A stretch of DNA of 52,698 nt from the NCBI RefSeq assembly GCF_946220915.1, contig NZ_CAMIHH010000010.1, forward strand, positions 1 to 52,698, in the 5' to 3' direction. The translations under genes were made by a program, and so were the position numbers. This DNA comes from an uncultured Flavobacterium sp. (lineage in GTDB: Bacteria > Bacteroidota > Bacteroidia > Flavobacteriales > Flavobacteriaceae). The notes under the pieces were generated by a model. The model was not told the DNA's origin, did no database searches, and saw only the letters and a program-made list of their open reading frames with translations. The first letter of the stretch is position 1; every line of letters starts with the position of its first letter. Positions 43,671 to 52,378 of this stretch are shown piece by piece.

Positions 43671-46150
43671 AAGCTTTTGCTGTATTGTTCATCACGTATG
43701 TCCTGTGCAAGGGCGGCAATGCCCTTGCGGATATCCCCATCAAAGCGCGCGGCATACGCCTGCACTTTTACCTTCTCGCTTTCCTCCGTAGTATAGGCCA
43801 GGTACTCCTCAAGGGAAACCTCGGTGCGGTACACTTTGGACAGTGTACCGCCCAGCGAAATGAAAACCTCTTTGTATTTCTTCAGGGGGTCGTTCGCCTT
43901 ATTCACTGAAAGCACAAGTGCCTTTTCCTTTTCGGTAAGGCCTAAAAGTTCCTGTATCTGCTCGAATTTGTTTTGGTATTTGCTCTGGTCGAGCAGTATC
44001 TTGCAGTCGCTGTTGTTGATGATGGCCTGCTTGACCACAGGGGAGGAGATGATGTCTTCTACCTCCTGCGTCACCACGATAGCCTCACCGAAAAACTTCC
44101 TGACCGTCTTAAACAGGTACTTTATATATTCTGCCATACCTTCTTTGGCAATAGCCTTCCAGGCTTCCTCAATAAGAATCATCTTGCGGATGCCTTTCAG
44201 CTTTCGCATCTTGCTTATGAAAACCTCCATGATGATGATGGTCACCACCGGGAACAGTATGGGGTGGTCCTTGATATTATCAAGCTCAAAAACGATGAAG
44301 CGCTCTTTCAGCAGTTCCAGGTTGCCGGTGGCATTGAGCAGGTAATCAAACTCACCGCCTTCATAATACGGTCGCAGCACATAAAGGAAATTGTTGATGT
44401 CAAAATCTTTTTCCTTGACCTTGTCCCCTTCCAGCACCGTGACGAAATCATCCTTTAGGAAATCGTAGAACGTATTGAAGCAGGGGAAGAGTTCCAGCTG
44501 CTTATCCAGCTTCTCGTAATACAGCTGCAGTGCATTGGAAAGGGCTACATACTCACTCCGGTTAAAGCTCTCGTTATCCTTCTTCCAGAGCGCGAGCAGC
44601 AGTGTCTTGATGCTTTCTTTCTTTTCCGTGTCAAGGCGGTCGCCGTCGGGGATATAGAAAGGGTTGAAGCGTATAGGGTTGCTTTCTTCATACGTGAAGT
44701 AATAGCCATTGACCATATCGCAGAGCCCTTTGTAGCTGTGCCCTACATCGACAAGGACCACGTGCGTACCCTGCTCATAGTAACTCCTGACCATATGGTT
44801 GGTAAAAAAGGACTTGCCGCTGCCCGATGGGCCCAGTATGAACTTGTTCCTGTTGGTACAGATACCCCTTGCCACGGGCTCATCGCTGATATCCACATGC
44901 ACGGGCTTCCCGGTGAGCCTGTCACCCAGGCGTATGCCCACCGGGCTGGTGGACGAGCGGTCCGATGTCTCAAGGTTCAGGAAGCAGGCGGCCTGCTCGG
45001 CAAAGCTGTCAAAGGTGTCGTTCATGGGAAAGTCCGCGGCATTCCCTGGCACGCCTGCCCAGTAGATCTGTGGGGCGCCCACGGTCTCCTGCTTTGCCGT
45101 GGCATCCATCTGTGCCAGTGCGGAGGAAACCTTGTTCTTCAGGTCCTTGAGGTCCTCTTTTTGTTCCGACCAGACCAGGACATTAAAATGGGCCCTTATG
45201 GGAAGCCGCTGCTGGCTTACCGCTTCATTGAGGAAATCGTTTGTGGCATCCCGGGCGATCAGGTTAGCCCTGCTGTATGCGGAAAGCGATTGCAGCCGCA
45301 GCCTTTTGCTTTCCACACGTTGCAGGGTCCTGGCGGGGTCTTCAATGAAGAGGTACTGGCTGTACAGGTGGTTGCACGAAAGCAGCTGCCCCAGTGACGA
45401 GGCAAAGCCAATGCTGAATTTGGTCTTATCAGTGGAGTACCTGTCAAAGTTGATCCTTGACCCGCAAAATGCCGGAAGGTCTTCCGCATCAGCGAGGGTA
45501 AAGAGCTGCGCATGCTTTCCGTTTATGGTGAGGCCGTCTTTAAAGCTGATATCCCCGAACAGTTTGGCGCCCTCCTGCTGGGATAAGCTGCAATATTGCT
45601 CGACTACGCCGGTACGCCCTGCAATGCTGTACAACTGCTCATCACGGAGCGGTATGAATTTCACGAAACCGCTGTCCTCCATTACCCTGGTAAACTGTCC
45701 GGCCGCATCCCGGAAATCCTGCAGCGCTGTGGCGCCCATCATTCCTTTCGGGACTACCGTGCTGCGCAGCAGGCTTGAAAAAAGTGAGGTGGTCGCCTTA
45801 CGTCCCAGCGGTTTTTTGGTAAGGAAAAGATAGCAGGTATGGTCCAGGAAAGGGCGCTCATTGAAAAAGAGCTCGCTGCTGCGTGTAAGGAAGCTGGTAT
45901 CCTCTTTGGAAAAATCAGGCCTGTAGCCCTGTTCCAAAAACCAGTCCTGCTTATAGATCACGGTGTGTTTGGGAAGCAGCTTGATGGCCTTCAGCCATGC
46001 CTGGTGAAAGGCTTCATATTCCTGGTCGGAAAGTGTGAAGAGCTCCGGGAGTTCCACCTTATATGCTAATGTAGCGTCGCCCTGCATGGAAAGAATGCAT
46101 CCTTTTTCGATGTCCATGATGGGTAATATTTCCTCAAGTCTCTTTTCCAT
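43667..46150 (-). CDS. traG: TraG/VirB4-type conjugation ATPase
   Basis: An 827-residue protein with the VirB4/TraG domain order: an N-terminal domain (1-400), Walker A GPSGSGKS at 440-447, Walker B IRKMILIEEAWKAI (about 655-668) and the conserved EAIVVTQEVEDI region. It is the motor ATPase of the type IV secretion system at the inner membrane. It lies 2 bases after traF and overlaps the traI-like gene by 4 bases. It should not be confused with the coupling protein (VirD4), which is not seen in the window. Confidence 0.95.
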   Translation of the reverse strand: MEKRLEEILPIMDIEKGCILSMQGDATLAYKVELPELFTLSDQEYEAFHQAWLKAIKLLPKHTVIYKQDWFLEQGYRPDFSKEDTSFLTRSSELFFNERPFLDHTCYLFLTKKPLGRKATTSLFSSLLRSTVVPKGMMGATALQDFRDAAGQFTRVMEDSGFVKFIPLRDEQLYSIAGRTGVVEQYCSLSQQEGAKLFGDISFKDGLTINGKHAQLFTLADAEDLPAFCGSRINFDRYSTDKTKFSIGFASSLGQLLSCNHLYSQYLFIEDPARTLQRVESKRLRLQSLSAYSRANLIARDATNDFLNEAVSQQRLPIRAHFNVLVWSEQKEDLKDLKNKVSSALAQMDATAKQETVGAPQIYWAGVPGNAADFPMNDTFDSFAEQAACFLNLETSDRSSTSPVGIRLGDRLTGKPVHVDISDEPVARGICTNRNKFILGPSGSGKSFFTNHMVRSYYEQGTHVVLVDVGHSYKGLCDMVNGYYFTYEESNPIRFNPFYIPDGDRLDTEKKESIKTLLLALWKKDNESFNRSEYVALSNALQLYYEKLDKQLELFPCFNTFYDFLKDDFVTVLEGDKVKEKDFDINNFLYVLRPYYEGGEFDYLLNATGNLELLKERFIVFELDNIKDHPILFPVVTIIIMEVFISKMRKLKGIRKMILIEEAWKAIAKEGMAEYIKYLFKTVRKFFGEAIVVTQEVEDIISSPVVKQAIINNSDCKILLDQSKYQNKFEQIQELLGLTEKEKALVLSVNKANDPLKKYKEVFISLGGTLSKVYRTEVSLEEYLAYTTEESEKVKVQAYAARFDGDIRKGIAALAQDIRDEQYSKSL

Positions 46151-46152
46151 GG

Positions 46153-46479
46153 TTAGCTTTTTAGGGTCGATTTTGTAAAAATGCGTCTGCTGTTCCAGCG
46201 AATGGCGGTAGGAAGCTGTCGTGAAGCCAGGGCTTTCATCATCCCGTACTCCCCGTACTTACGGCTCATCCGGTAAATTTTCAGGACCAGTAAGGTGCCC
46301 AGGACACCGATAATACCGATACAGACAAGTGGCGGCAGGCCTGCAATATACATGGCGGCAAACAGGATCATCAATATAATGACGCCGCCACCGAGATACC
46401 AGATGTATTGCGCCTTAAGCCCCTTGAATTCGATGCTCTGGTTGATGCCCTTATTGACTTTGTAAATGCTGTTGGACAT
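46153..46479 (-). CDS. traF: conjugative transfer protein TraF (DUF4133)
   Basis: From the ATG at 46479 the protein has 108 residues; an upstream ATG at 46518 would overlap traE. It has a polar start (MSNSIYKVNKGINQSIEFKG) and two TM helices (about 25-45 and 50-72), then a basic tail, matching the DUF4133/TraF family (VirB3-like). It is an inner-membrane partner of the TraG ATPase. Confidence 0.88.
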   Translation of the reverse strand: MSNSIYKVNKGINQSIEFKGLKAQYIWYLGGGVIILMILFAAMYIAGLPPLVCIGIIGVLGTLLVLKIYRMSRKYGEYGMMKALASRQLPTAIRWNSRRIFTKSTLKS

Positions 46480-46483
46480 GGCT

Positions 46484-46810
46484 TTACACTCCGAAGAAGG
46501 ATTGGATGACCGTGGCAACTACAACCAGGAAAACACAGCTGCCGAACCAGGCAGCGGCTACCTTCCCGGTATCGGGATCCCCGGCATTCCACTTCTGGTA
46601 CACTTTGACAGCGCCTATCAGGCCCAGTATCGCCCCTACGGCGTACATCAGGTCGGTCCCTGCATCGAAATAGCTTCTTACCTGCTGGTTGGCCTCATTG
46701 ATTCCGGCAATGCCATCCTGTGCGGTAACAGCGTGCGGAAGCAGGCTTATGATCAGCAAGGCGCACAGGCATTGCAGCATTGCGCTTTTAGGGTGGTTCG
46801 TATTTTTCAT
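46484..46810 (-). CDS. traE: conjugative transfer protein TraE (DUF4134)
   Basis: A 108-residue VirB2-like pilin candidate with a signal peptide (up to HAVTAQ, residue 31) and two TM helices in the mature part (LMYAVGAILGLIGAVKVY; FGSCVFLVVVATVIQSFF), with the conserved KWNAGDPDTGKVAAAWFG loop. This matches the DUF4134/TraE family. It is the first of the core transfer genes; the next upstream gene is 116 bases away. Confidence 0.92.
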   Translation of the reverse strand: MKNTNHPKSAMLQCLCALLIISLLPHAVTAQDGIAGINEANQQVRSYFDAGTDLMYAVGAILGLIGAVKVYQKWNAGDPDTGKVAAAWFGSCVFLVVVATVIQSFFGV

Positions 46811-46926
46811 GGGATTGAATGATTTTAGTTAATAAAAGCGGAAGCCGGTCGCTGTTGCGCTCCCCTCCTCCTGTCACGTATCCATCTGCACTGGGATGCA
46901 CAGGGAACAGGCCTCCGCCGCATAGT

Positions 46927-47400
46927 TTATGCCCTCCAGGCCTGTTCGACCGCTTCCGTGCTTGGCGCTTCCATGCCCTGGGCTTCGCATTCAGTGGTTA
47001 TGAATTCATTGACCGAAGGCCTGAATTGGGAATGCTGTAGCGAGGGATAGTCCTTGAGGATGTGATGGAGGGTGGTCAGGAAAGAATCTTTTGGGGTCTT
47101 CTGTTCAACCGATTCGGTAATGAGCGCTTTCACCCTGTCTACGAGTTCTTCAATGATTTCAAAATCGTTGAATGAATTTTCTTCAAAGGCGCCTTTTGCG
47201 GCAAGGTTCGGTGCTGCCTCTGCAACACCGGCCTGGTTTTCAGCCGGACCTGAGTCCCATTTTAATGTTGCACCGCCAGTAAGGCCTGCTGCCCTGCTGA
47301 TCTCGCCGCGGAAATATCGGAATCCTACATAGAGGTACCACAGCAGCAGTACCAGGGCCATGATGTAATAGTAGGTAGCCCATGAGATGTTTGTGATCAT
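46927..47400 (-). CDS. membrane-anchored ICE protein upstream of traE
   Basis: A 157-residue protein with one N-terminal TM helix (about 8-28, YYYIMALVLLLWYLYVGFRY) and a soluble acidic C-terminal domain (FEENSFNDFEIIEELVDRVKALI). Proteins of this form stand upstream of traE in flavobacterial ICEs without a name. It is probably the first gene of the transfer operon, with a hairpin and direct repeats upstream (47493-47525). Function unknown. Confidence 0.7.
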   Translation of the reverse strand: MITNISWATYYYIMALVLLLWYLYVGFRYFRGEISRAAGLTGGATLKWDSGPAENQAGVAEAAPNLAAKGAFEENSFNDFEIIEELVDRVKALITESVEQKTPKDSFLTTLHHILKDYPSLQHSQFRPSVNEFITTECEAQGMEAPSTEAVEQAWRA

Positions 47401-47479
47401 AATTGTTCGCTTTAAGTTCTACATTCGTTGAAACCGGAAAGCCCGGTAAAGAGTTGCAGGACAAAGGAACAATTCACGG

Positions 47480-47525
47480 CAAAGCGTAAAAAGTACAACT
47501 TGGGGTTGTACCCAAAGTTGTACCC
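47480..47525 (-). terminator. hairpin with GTTGTACCC repeats upstream of transfer operon
   Basis: GTACAACTT (47493-47501) pairs with AAGTTGTAC (47515-47523), with an inner GGGG/CCC pair. On the minus strand a TTTTT run follows, as in a terminator for the RteC-like gene ending at 47535. GTTGTACCC is repeated at 47505 and 47517, so it could also be a regulatory site for the transfer operon. Confidence 0.6.
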
Positions 47526-47534
47526 CGGAAAAAG

Positions 47535-48731
47535 TTAATACCCCTTAACCTTCTGGATCAGCTTTTCAAGGGCGGCAATGGACGCCTGCTTGTCGCGGTC
47601 TTCCGCGCTGTAGGACTTGCTGCGTACGGAATCATGCGAGAGTTCTTCCTTGCTGGGGGTCGAAAGGAAAGGGACGATCTTTTTGAACACTTCGCTCATG
47701 GAGCGTGCCTCAAGAAGCCTGGCTTCGTCCGCTGCCCGCAGGATCAGGGCAATCTGGTCGGTAGAGAGGTTGACCAGAATCTTATCGCTCACTTTGAACT
47801 GGCCAACACTGGACTTCTTCAGTTCTTTGACCGGGTGGTCGGAAAGGTGGATGGTCTTTTCCACATAGGCAATTTCCTGCTCAAACCATTCGCTCAGGAT
47901 AGCCTTGAGGCTTTCATGCTGCGGATAGAGTGTTAAGTGCTGGTGGCACTGCATCTGGCGAAATTCCTTGTAGTGGAAATGGAGGCTGTCAATACGTTCC
48001 GCCTTGGTCTGGAGCAGGTTGATCTTATCCGCTATGGCCTTGGTGAAGTAATTGATATAGCCCCTGCTGTTGAAATTCATATAGACCAGCAGCTCATTGA
48101 GGGCATTGTAGATGCTGGTTTGGTTTTTGGATTCCCGGAGCGTTCCCAGCTTCTGCACCAGCTCTTTCCTGTAGAGCAGCTCCCTGAAGGTGACCGTTTC
48201 ACTTTTTTTGTGCTGTATGAATTTGTAAAGGTTATCAAGGACTATTGCTGTGAAAGCGGGATCGGCAACATCAGCGATAAGCTTTTTTTGGAGGCGGTCA
48301 AGTTTTAGCTTCAGCTCTTTCCTTGAAATTTCCAGGTAGGTCAGCGGGACACGTTCTTCCAGGCTCAGGAAGTTGGCAAAGCGTGCTTCGATGAAGAAAA
48401 GCAATTCATCCAGGCAGGAAACCAGGGCTTTGGCCAGGTTGCTGTAATCGGATTTGGAGAACATGACGTCCTGCTGGTAGGAGATGATGGTATCGAGCAG
48501 GAATATCAGCGCGGAATGGTATTTTTGAACCAGCAATCTGATCTGGTTTTCCTTGTGCAGTGAAAACACCTGGTTCTTGAGTTCCGACTGTATGTGGACG
48601 ACTTCAATTGCTGCCTTTTCTGAAAGGCTTTGGATGTCATCCATGGTGAGGTCATGAAAATATATCTTTTGCGGGTTCAGGGTAACCGATATTAATGAGT
48701 CCAGCCATTCGAGAGGATATTTCTGTACCAT
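47535..48731 (-). CDS. RteC-like ICE regulator
   Basis: A 398-residue, mostly helical protein. The central part (YKEFRQMQCHQHLTLYPQHE, WFEQEIAYVEKTI) and the C-terminus (VNLSTDQIALILRAADEARL, FLSTPSKEELSHDSVRSKSY) resemble the RteC family. In CTnDOT, RteC activates the excision operon. Here it lies between the AraC gene and the transfer operon, on the same strand. The match is by eye; the family assignment is likely but not certain. Confidence 0.62.
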   Translation of the reverse strand: MVQKYPLEWLDSLISVTLNPQKIYFHDLTMDDIQSLSEKAAIEVVHIQSELKNQVFSLHKENQIRLLVQKYHSALIFLLDTIISYQQDVMFSKSDYSNLAKALVSCLDELLFFIEARFANFLSLEERVPLTYLEISRKELKLKLDRLQKKLIADVADPAFTAIVLDNLYKFIQHKKSETVTFRELLYRKELVQKLGTLRESKNQTSIYNALNELLVYMNFNSRGYINYFTKAIADKINLLQTKAERIDSLHFHYKEFRQMQCHQHLTLYPQHESLKAILSEWFEQEIAYVEKTIHLSDHPVKELKKSSVGQFKVSDKILVNLSTDQIALILRAADEARLLEARSMSEVFKKIVPFLSTPSKEELSHDSVRSKSYSAEDRDKQASIAALEKLIQKVKGY

Positions 48732-48742
48732 GATTATTGTAT

Positions 48743-49615
48743 TTAATGGTTCATGCGCGATAACGAGCTGCGGTATTCAGATGGTGTCATGCCTGTTTGC
48801 TTCCTGAAGAAATTTGTAAAAGAAGAGGCACTGCTGAAATGGAGCATTTCGGCAATTGCATATATTGTAAGACTGCTATCCTGTAACAACTGCTTAGCAG
48901 CTTCAGCCAGGGCAGTTTCGAGGATGAGTTTCGGGTTCCTGTTGCCATTCTCTTTTAGTATCCTCGCCAAATGTCCCCGTGTGATGCAAAGACTGTTGGC
49001 ATAGAACCGTACTGTATGCTCTTTATGGATATGGAAAGGTATAAGGGACAGGAAATGCGTTATCTGGTCCGCTGCACGCCCGAAAAGATCTTGGGTTTCT
49101 GTAACTTGGGGCCTGTTGCTGTTTACTATATGCAGCATTACATTAAAACAGATACGGCTTACATCATAAGAATCAGGGCCCTTTGGTTCGGAAGTATGCT
49201 TTTGGATCATTAGAAACAGGTTCTTCAGCATCTTAAAATCGCCGACTGAAACGGTAAGGCACTTAAAATGCTTGTCTTCTAATTCTTTATGTATACGATG
49301 ATTGACCGGTAACGCTGTATCCTGCAAAAAGGTTTTTGTAAACTGCAGCTGCCATACAGATACGGTTGTGGAAAGGCATACGTAAGTAGCCATTTCCGGG
49401 CATCTGATTATAAGAAGATCATGGCTTGCAAGCTGGAAACTGGTTGCACCGGCATCGATACGCAACGCTCCCTTTGCAAGGTAAAGCAGTACGTAAGCCG
49501 TTGGGATGCCGTCTTCGCACAGCAGGGAGCTATAGCCTTCCTCTCTGATGAAATGAGTGACTTTAAGCGGATAGCCAGACGGTCGGCTGTTTTTATTTTG
49601 CCCGTGCATTGCCAT
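48743..49615 (-). CDS. AraC-family transcriptional regulator
   Basis: A 290-residue protein with an N-terminal cupin-like ligand domain (about 15-175) and a C-terminal AraC HTH pair (about 185-285: LCITRGHLARILKENGN; LTIYAIAEMLHFSSASSFTNFFRKQTGMTPSEYR). It lies 11 bases before the RteC-like gene, so both regulators are probably co-expressed. The ligand is unknown; it may respond to an external signal that controls transfer. Confidence 0.88.
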   Translation of the reverse strand: MAMHGQNKNSRPSGYPLKVTHFIREEGYSSLLCEDGIPTAYVLLYLAKGALRIDAGATSFQLASHDLLIIRCPEMATYVCLSTTVSVWQLQFTKTFLQDTALPVNHRIHKELEDKHFKCLTVSVGDFKMLKNLFLMIQKHTSEPKGPDSYDVSRICFNVMLHIVNSNRPQVTETQDLFGRAADQITHFLSLIPFHIHKEHTVRFYANSLCITRGHLARILKENGNRNPKLILETALAEAAKQLLQDSSLTIYAIAEMLHFSSASSFTNFFRKQTGMTPSEYRSSLSRMNH

Positions 49616-49623
49616 AATAAAAA

Positions 49624-49653
49624 AATAAAACCTGAAAATCGCTTCTCAGGTTT
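49624..49653 (-). terminator. terminator after the lipoprotein gene
   Basis: AAACCTGA (49628-49635) pairs with TCAGGTTT (49646-49653); on the minus strand a T-rich tract (TTATTTTTTTATT) follows. It separates the lipoprotein gene (ending 49662) from the AraC gene (starting 49615). Confidence 0.75.
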
Positions 49654-49661
49654 CAATGTAA

Positions 49662-50384
49662 TTAGGGTGTATAGACTTTTGAGATGACGCACAGGGCTAT
49701 TGCATCCGGAATACTGGTGGCGGCACCTGTACTGGTTGCCGTGATATTCGCTGTAGACCACTCCCAGTCACGGTCACGCCTTTTCCTTTTCGTATCGTTA
49801 TAAAGGGCGTAACGAAGGACGGAGGTTGTTGTAAGGAGTGCCTCCTCTTCATCCGGTGGCAGGTGTCCATCCAGGATATCCTGTTCGATTTCAACAATGT
49901 AATTGTAGACAGTTTCATAAGTCGAATCTGTAAGCTTAAGGGAAGACAGTCCGGTCCTTAAATCCTGGAGGTGCACTTTACCATTGGTGGAGTAACCCGC
50001 CGCTGTAAGGTCTGATAGAAAATCCAGGTCCGCATCAAGCAGTAGCTGTTGGATGAATGCAGCCGCAGGAACCTGATAACCAGCAGGCAGGTTATCATCG
50101 GTAGCGGGATCGGCATTCAATAGGTCTTCTACCAGCTGGATTATATCAGGTAAAGACCGTATTTCGTCAGGCTGTGAAGCGTAATCGTCTAAGATCCGGT
50201 CTGTTATTACACCGGCGTAATCATAGGGGTTATCAGGATTTGCAGGGCTTGTAGTAGCGTCACCCATTTTATGGGCTGGTTTAGAGGTTAAGAATTCAGT
50301 GCTGCCTGTGGTTGCATCAGGCGATTCGGTGGAGCATGAGCATAGGCTCAGTACAATGAGTGACTGGTATAAATAAGTCTTCAT
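49662..50384 (-). CDS. ICE-encoded lipoprotein, unknown
   Basis: A 240-residue protein with a lipoprotein signal (MKTYLYQSLIVLSLCSCSTE; Cys15 or Cys17). The mature part is acidic, with helix-rich segments and no recognised domain; near the C-terminus there is a basic patch (TKRKRRDRDWEW). It is monocistronic, with its own terminator. It could be a surface-exclusion or sensing protein; this is speculation from its place between two regulators. Confidence 0.62.
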   Translation of the reverse strand: MKTYLYQSLIVLSLCSCSTESPDATTGSTEFLTSKPAHKMGDATTSPANPDNPYDYAGVITDRILDDYASQPDEIRSLPDIIQLVEDLLNADPATDDNLPAGYQVPAAAFIQQLLLDADLDFLSDLTAAGYSTNGKVHLQDLRTGLSSLKLTDSTYETVYNYIVEIEQDILDGHLPPDEEEALLTTTSVLRYALYNDTKRKRRDRDWEWSTANITATSTGAATSIPDAIALCVISKVYTP

Positions 50385-50547
50385 GTTGTAATAATTAAAT
50401 GATACTGAATTTTCTTCAGTTCCATTCGCCCGGGGAGTAGAACCGGGAAGCTTTTTCAGGGCTCCCCCATCTTGAATTCAATGCCAAAGCTATTAGTCCC
50501 GGATAAGCGGCACAAACCTTTGCCTGTGGCTTTCCTTGCATTAAGGC

Positions 50548-50569
50548 TGTGTAATTCCGGAATTACACA
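50548..50569. promoter_or_regulatory. perfect 22-bp palindrome, candidate operator
   Basis: The half-site TGTGTAATTCC is followed directly by its exact complement GGAATTACACA. It lies 28 bases upstream of the -35-like box of the TPR/AraC gene and about 165 bases upstream of the divergent lipoprotein start. Perfect symmetry over 22 bp strongly suggests a dimeric regulator. Confidence 0.65.
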
Positions 50570-50597
50570 TGATAATTTTATGTTATAATTAAGCCTC

Positions 50598-50626
50598 TTG
50601 ACAATTCTTTAAAGTATTTTTATAGT
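50598..50626 (+). promoter_or_regulatory. E. coli-like sigma-70 promoter
   Basis: TTGACA (50598-50603), a 17-base spacer, then TATAGT (50621-50626), 71 bases before the ATG at 50698. This differs from the usual Bacteroidetes TTTG/TAnnTTTG pattern and may be a sign of foreign origin, or it may be chance. Confidence 0.45.
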
Positions 50627-50697
50627 AACGCATACTAATCGTGTCCCCGAAAATTGCGTCGTGCTAATGCGTTCTGTTTATCATAAAGAACCATCTG

Positions 50698-52347
50698 ATG
50701 AATAATAGAATTGTAGCTGCAGTTTTTCTTTTTCTGCTTAGCTTATCCAATAGTTGGGGCCAGTATAAGTTGAACAGGCCTGGTGATTCCTATGACCAGA
50801 TTTTAGACCAGATAGATCTCTATCGGGGCTCTGATAAGGTATGGGTGTACCTTAATGCTTATCTGGAAAAGGCGAGGAAGCATAGCGATTGGGAGGAGAC
50901 CGCAAACGCCTACAGGGAAATGCTTCATGAGGCAGGCGAAAAGGACAGGCTCCGCTATGCTGACAGCATGGTGATCGCTGCTACCAGATCCAGGGACAAC
51001 GATGTGATAGGGTCAGCCTACCTGACCAAGGGGATATTGTTCTACCAGCAGAAAAAACACAACCTTGCCCTTGACAATTTCCTGCTCTCTAACAAGTTTT
51101 TAGTAGGTACCCAGGACGATTACCTCAAATACAAGGTGAAGTACCATATTGCGTTGATTAAGCTGTATTTAGGATATTACAACGAGGCCATTGCATTGTT
51201 TAATGAATGTCGTGTGTTCTTTCGCAAGGACCAGCCCCTGCCCTATCTCAAATCATTGCACGCTCTAGGGGTCTGCTATACCGGGATTGGGAAATATCAA
51301 AAGTCGAGCGAGGTGAATACCCTCGCGCTACAGGAATGCGCGAGGCTCCAAATGCCCGAGCTGGTGCCTAATATTGAGCATTCGGAAGGGATTAACCATT
51401 ACTTCTTCAAGCAATACCGGCCTGCAATCAAGCGCTTGGAGTATGCCGTCCCTTTGATTATAAAGCAGGGAGATTTTTCGAATGAGGCTGTGGGTTATTT
51501 TTACATCGGCAAAAGCTACCATGCCTTAGGGGATATTGGCCGGGCTGTTTCCTACTTTTACAAAGTCGACACAATTTTTATCCGTAAAGGGTATATCAGG
51601 CCGGACCTGAGGGAAAACTACGAGCTTCTGATTGACTATTTTAAAAGTAAGGGGGAACTAAAAACTGAACTCAGGTATATTAATAAACTGCTCAGGGTTG
51701 ACAGCGTATTGAATACTCAATATAAGTATCTTTCTAAAAAGGTGCACAGAGAGTACGATACCCGCGAATTGCTTCGGGAGAAGAACCGTATATATGAGGA
51801 TCTCGCAAAAGAAGAGTGGTACAATTACCTGTTTAAGATAGTAATAGCTGTACTTATTTTGATGGTAGCATTTTTTGTGTACCGTCATTTTGTCATCCGG
51901 AAGCTGTACAAAAGAAGGTTTGAGGAATTGATGAAGACATCGGCAACCATTGCGCCGCTAAACAAAAGTACGCCGCCGCCTTTGAATTCCGATGTTGAGA
52001 ATGGGATACTTACTAAACTTAAGAAATTTGAGCAAAGAAAGGGATTTCTGAAGAAGGACCTTAGCGTAAATAAGCTGGCGGAATCGTTTAATACGAATTA
52101 TAAATACTTATCACGTATCATCCATGAACACCGCAACAAGAATTTTATCGCTTACATAAATGATTTACGGATTGATTACATTGTGATAAAAATGAAGGAA
52201 GACCCAAAATTTAGAAGGTACACCAATGGTGCTTTAGCGGAGGAAGCCGGATTCAGCACTGCGCAGCATTTTGTTACGGCTTTTAAGAAGAAAGCGGGGA
52301 TGCCGCCGGGGTATTTTGTGGAGGAGTTAGATAAAATCAAAATATAG
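50698..52347 (+). CDS. membrane-anchored TPR-AraC regulator
   Basis: A 549-residue protein with a signal peptide (MNNRIVAAVFLFLLSLSNSWGQ), a periplasmic part of TPR repeats (about 60-340), one TM helix (about 380-400, FKIVIAVLILMVAFFVYR) and a cytoplasmic AraC-type HTH (about 450-545: LSVNKLAESFNTNYKYLSRI; GALAEEAGFSTAQHFVTAFKKKAGMPPGYF). This one-component membrane-sensor layout is common in Bacteroidetes for peptide or sugar signals. The ligand is unknown. Confidence 0.85.
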   Translation: MNNRIVAAVFLFLLSLSNSWGQYKLNRPGDSYDQILDQIDLYRGSDKVWVYLNAYLEKARKHSDWEETANAYREMLHEAGEKDRLRYADSMVIAATRSRDNDVIGSAYLTKGILFYQQKKHNLALDNFLLSNKFLVGTQDDYLKYKVKYHIALIKLYLGYYNEAIALFNECRVFFRKDQPLPYLKSLHALGVCYTGIGKYQKSSEVNTLALQECARLQMPELVPNIEHSEGINHYFFKQYRPAIKRLEYAVPLIIKQGDFSNEAVGYFYIGKSYHALGDIGRAVSYFYKVDTIFIRKGYIRPDLRENYELLIDYFKSKGELKTELRYINKLLRVDSVLNTQYKYLSKKVHREYDTRELLREKNRIYEDLAKEEWYNYLFKIVIAVLILMVAFFVYRHFVIRKLYKRRFEELMKTSATIAPLNKSTPPPLNSDVENGILTKLKKFEQRKGFLKKDLSVNKLAESFNTNYKYLSRIIHEHRNKNFIAYINDLRIDYIVIKMKEDPKFRRYTNGALAEEAGFSTAQHFVTAFKKKAGMPPGYFVEELDKIKI

Positions 52348-52378
52348 GCTATGCCATTAGTAGAACCTCAAATGTACT

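Larger units (their letters stand above)
50385..50697. other. divergent intergenic region with palindrome and promoter
   Basis: A 313-base gap between the divergent lipoprotein and TPR/AraC genes. No gene is seen. It contains a GC-rich hairpin-like part (CCCGGGGAGTAGAACCGGG near 50430), a perfect 22-bp palindrome (50548-50569) and an E. coli-like promoter (50598-50626), described separately. Confidence 0.55.

Noticed and set aside
44738..45397. 219-codon plus-strand frame
   Set aside because: Also antisense to traG, His/Gly-rich without a domain.
45099..45833. 244-codon plus-strand frame
   Set aside because: Antisense to traG in a GC-richer region; Ser/Arg/Leu-rich composition typical of a shadow frame.
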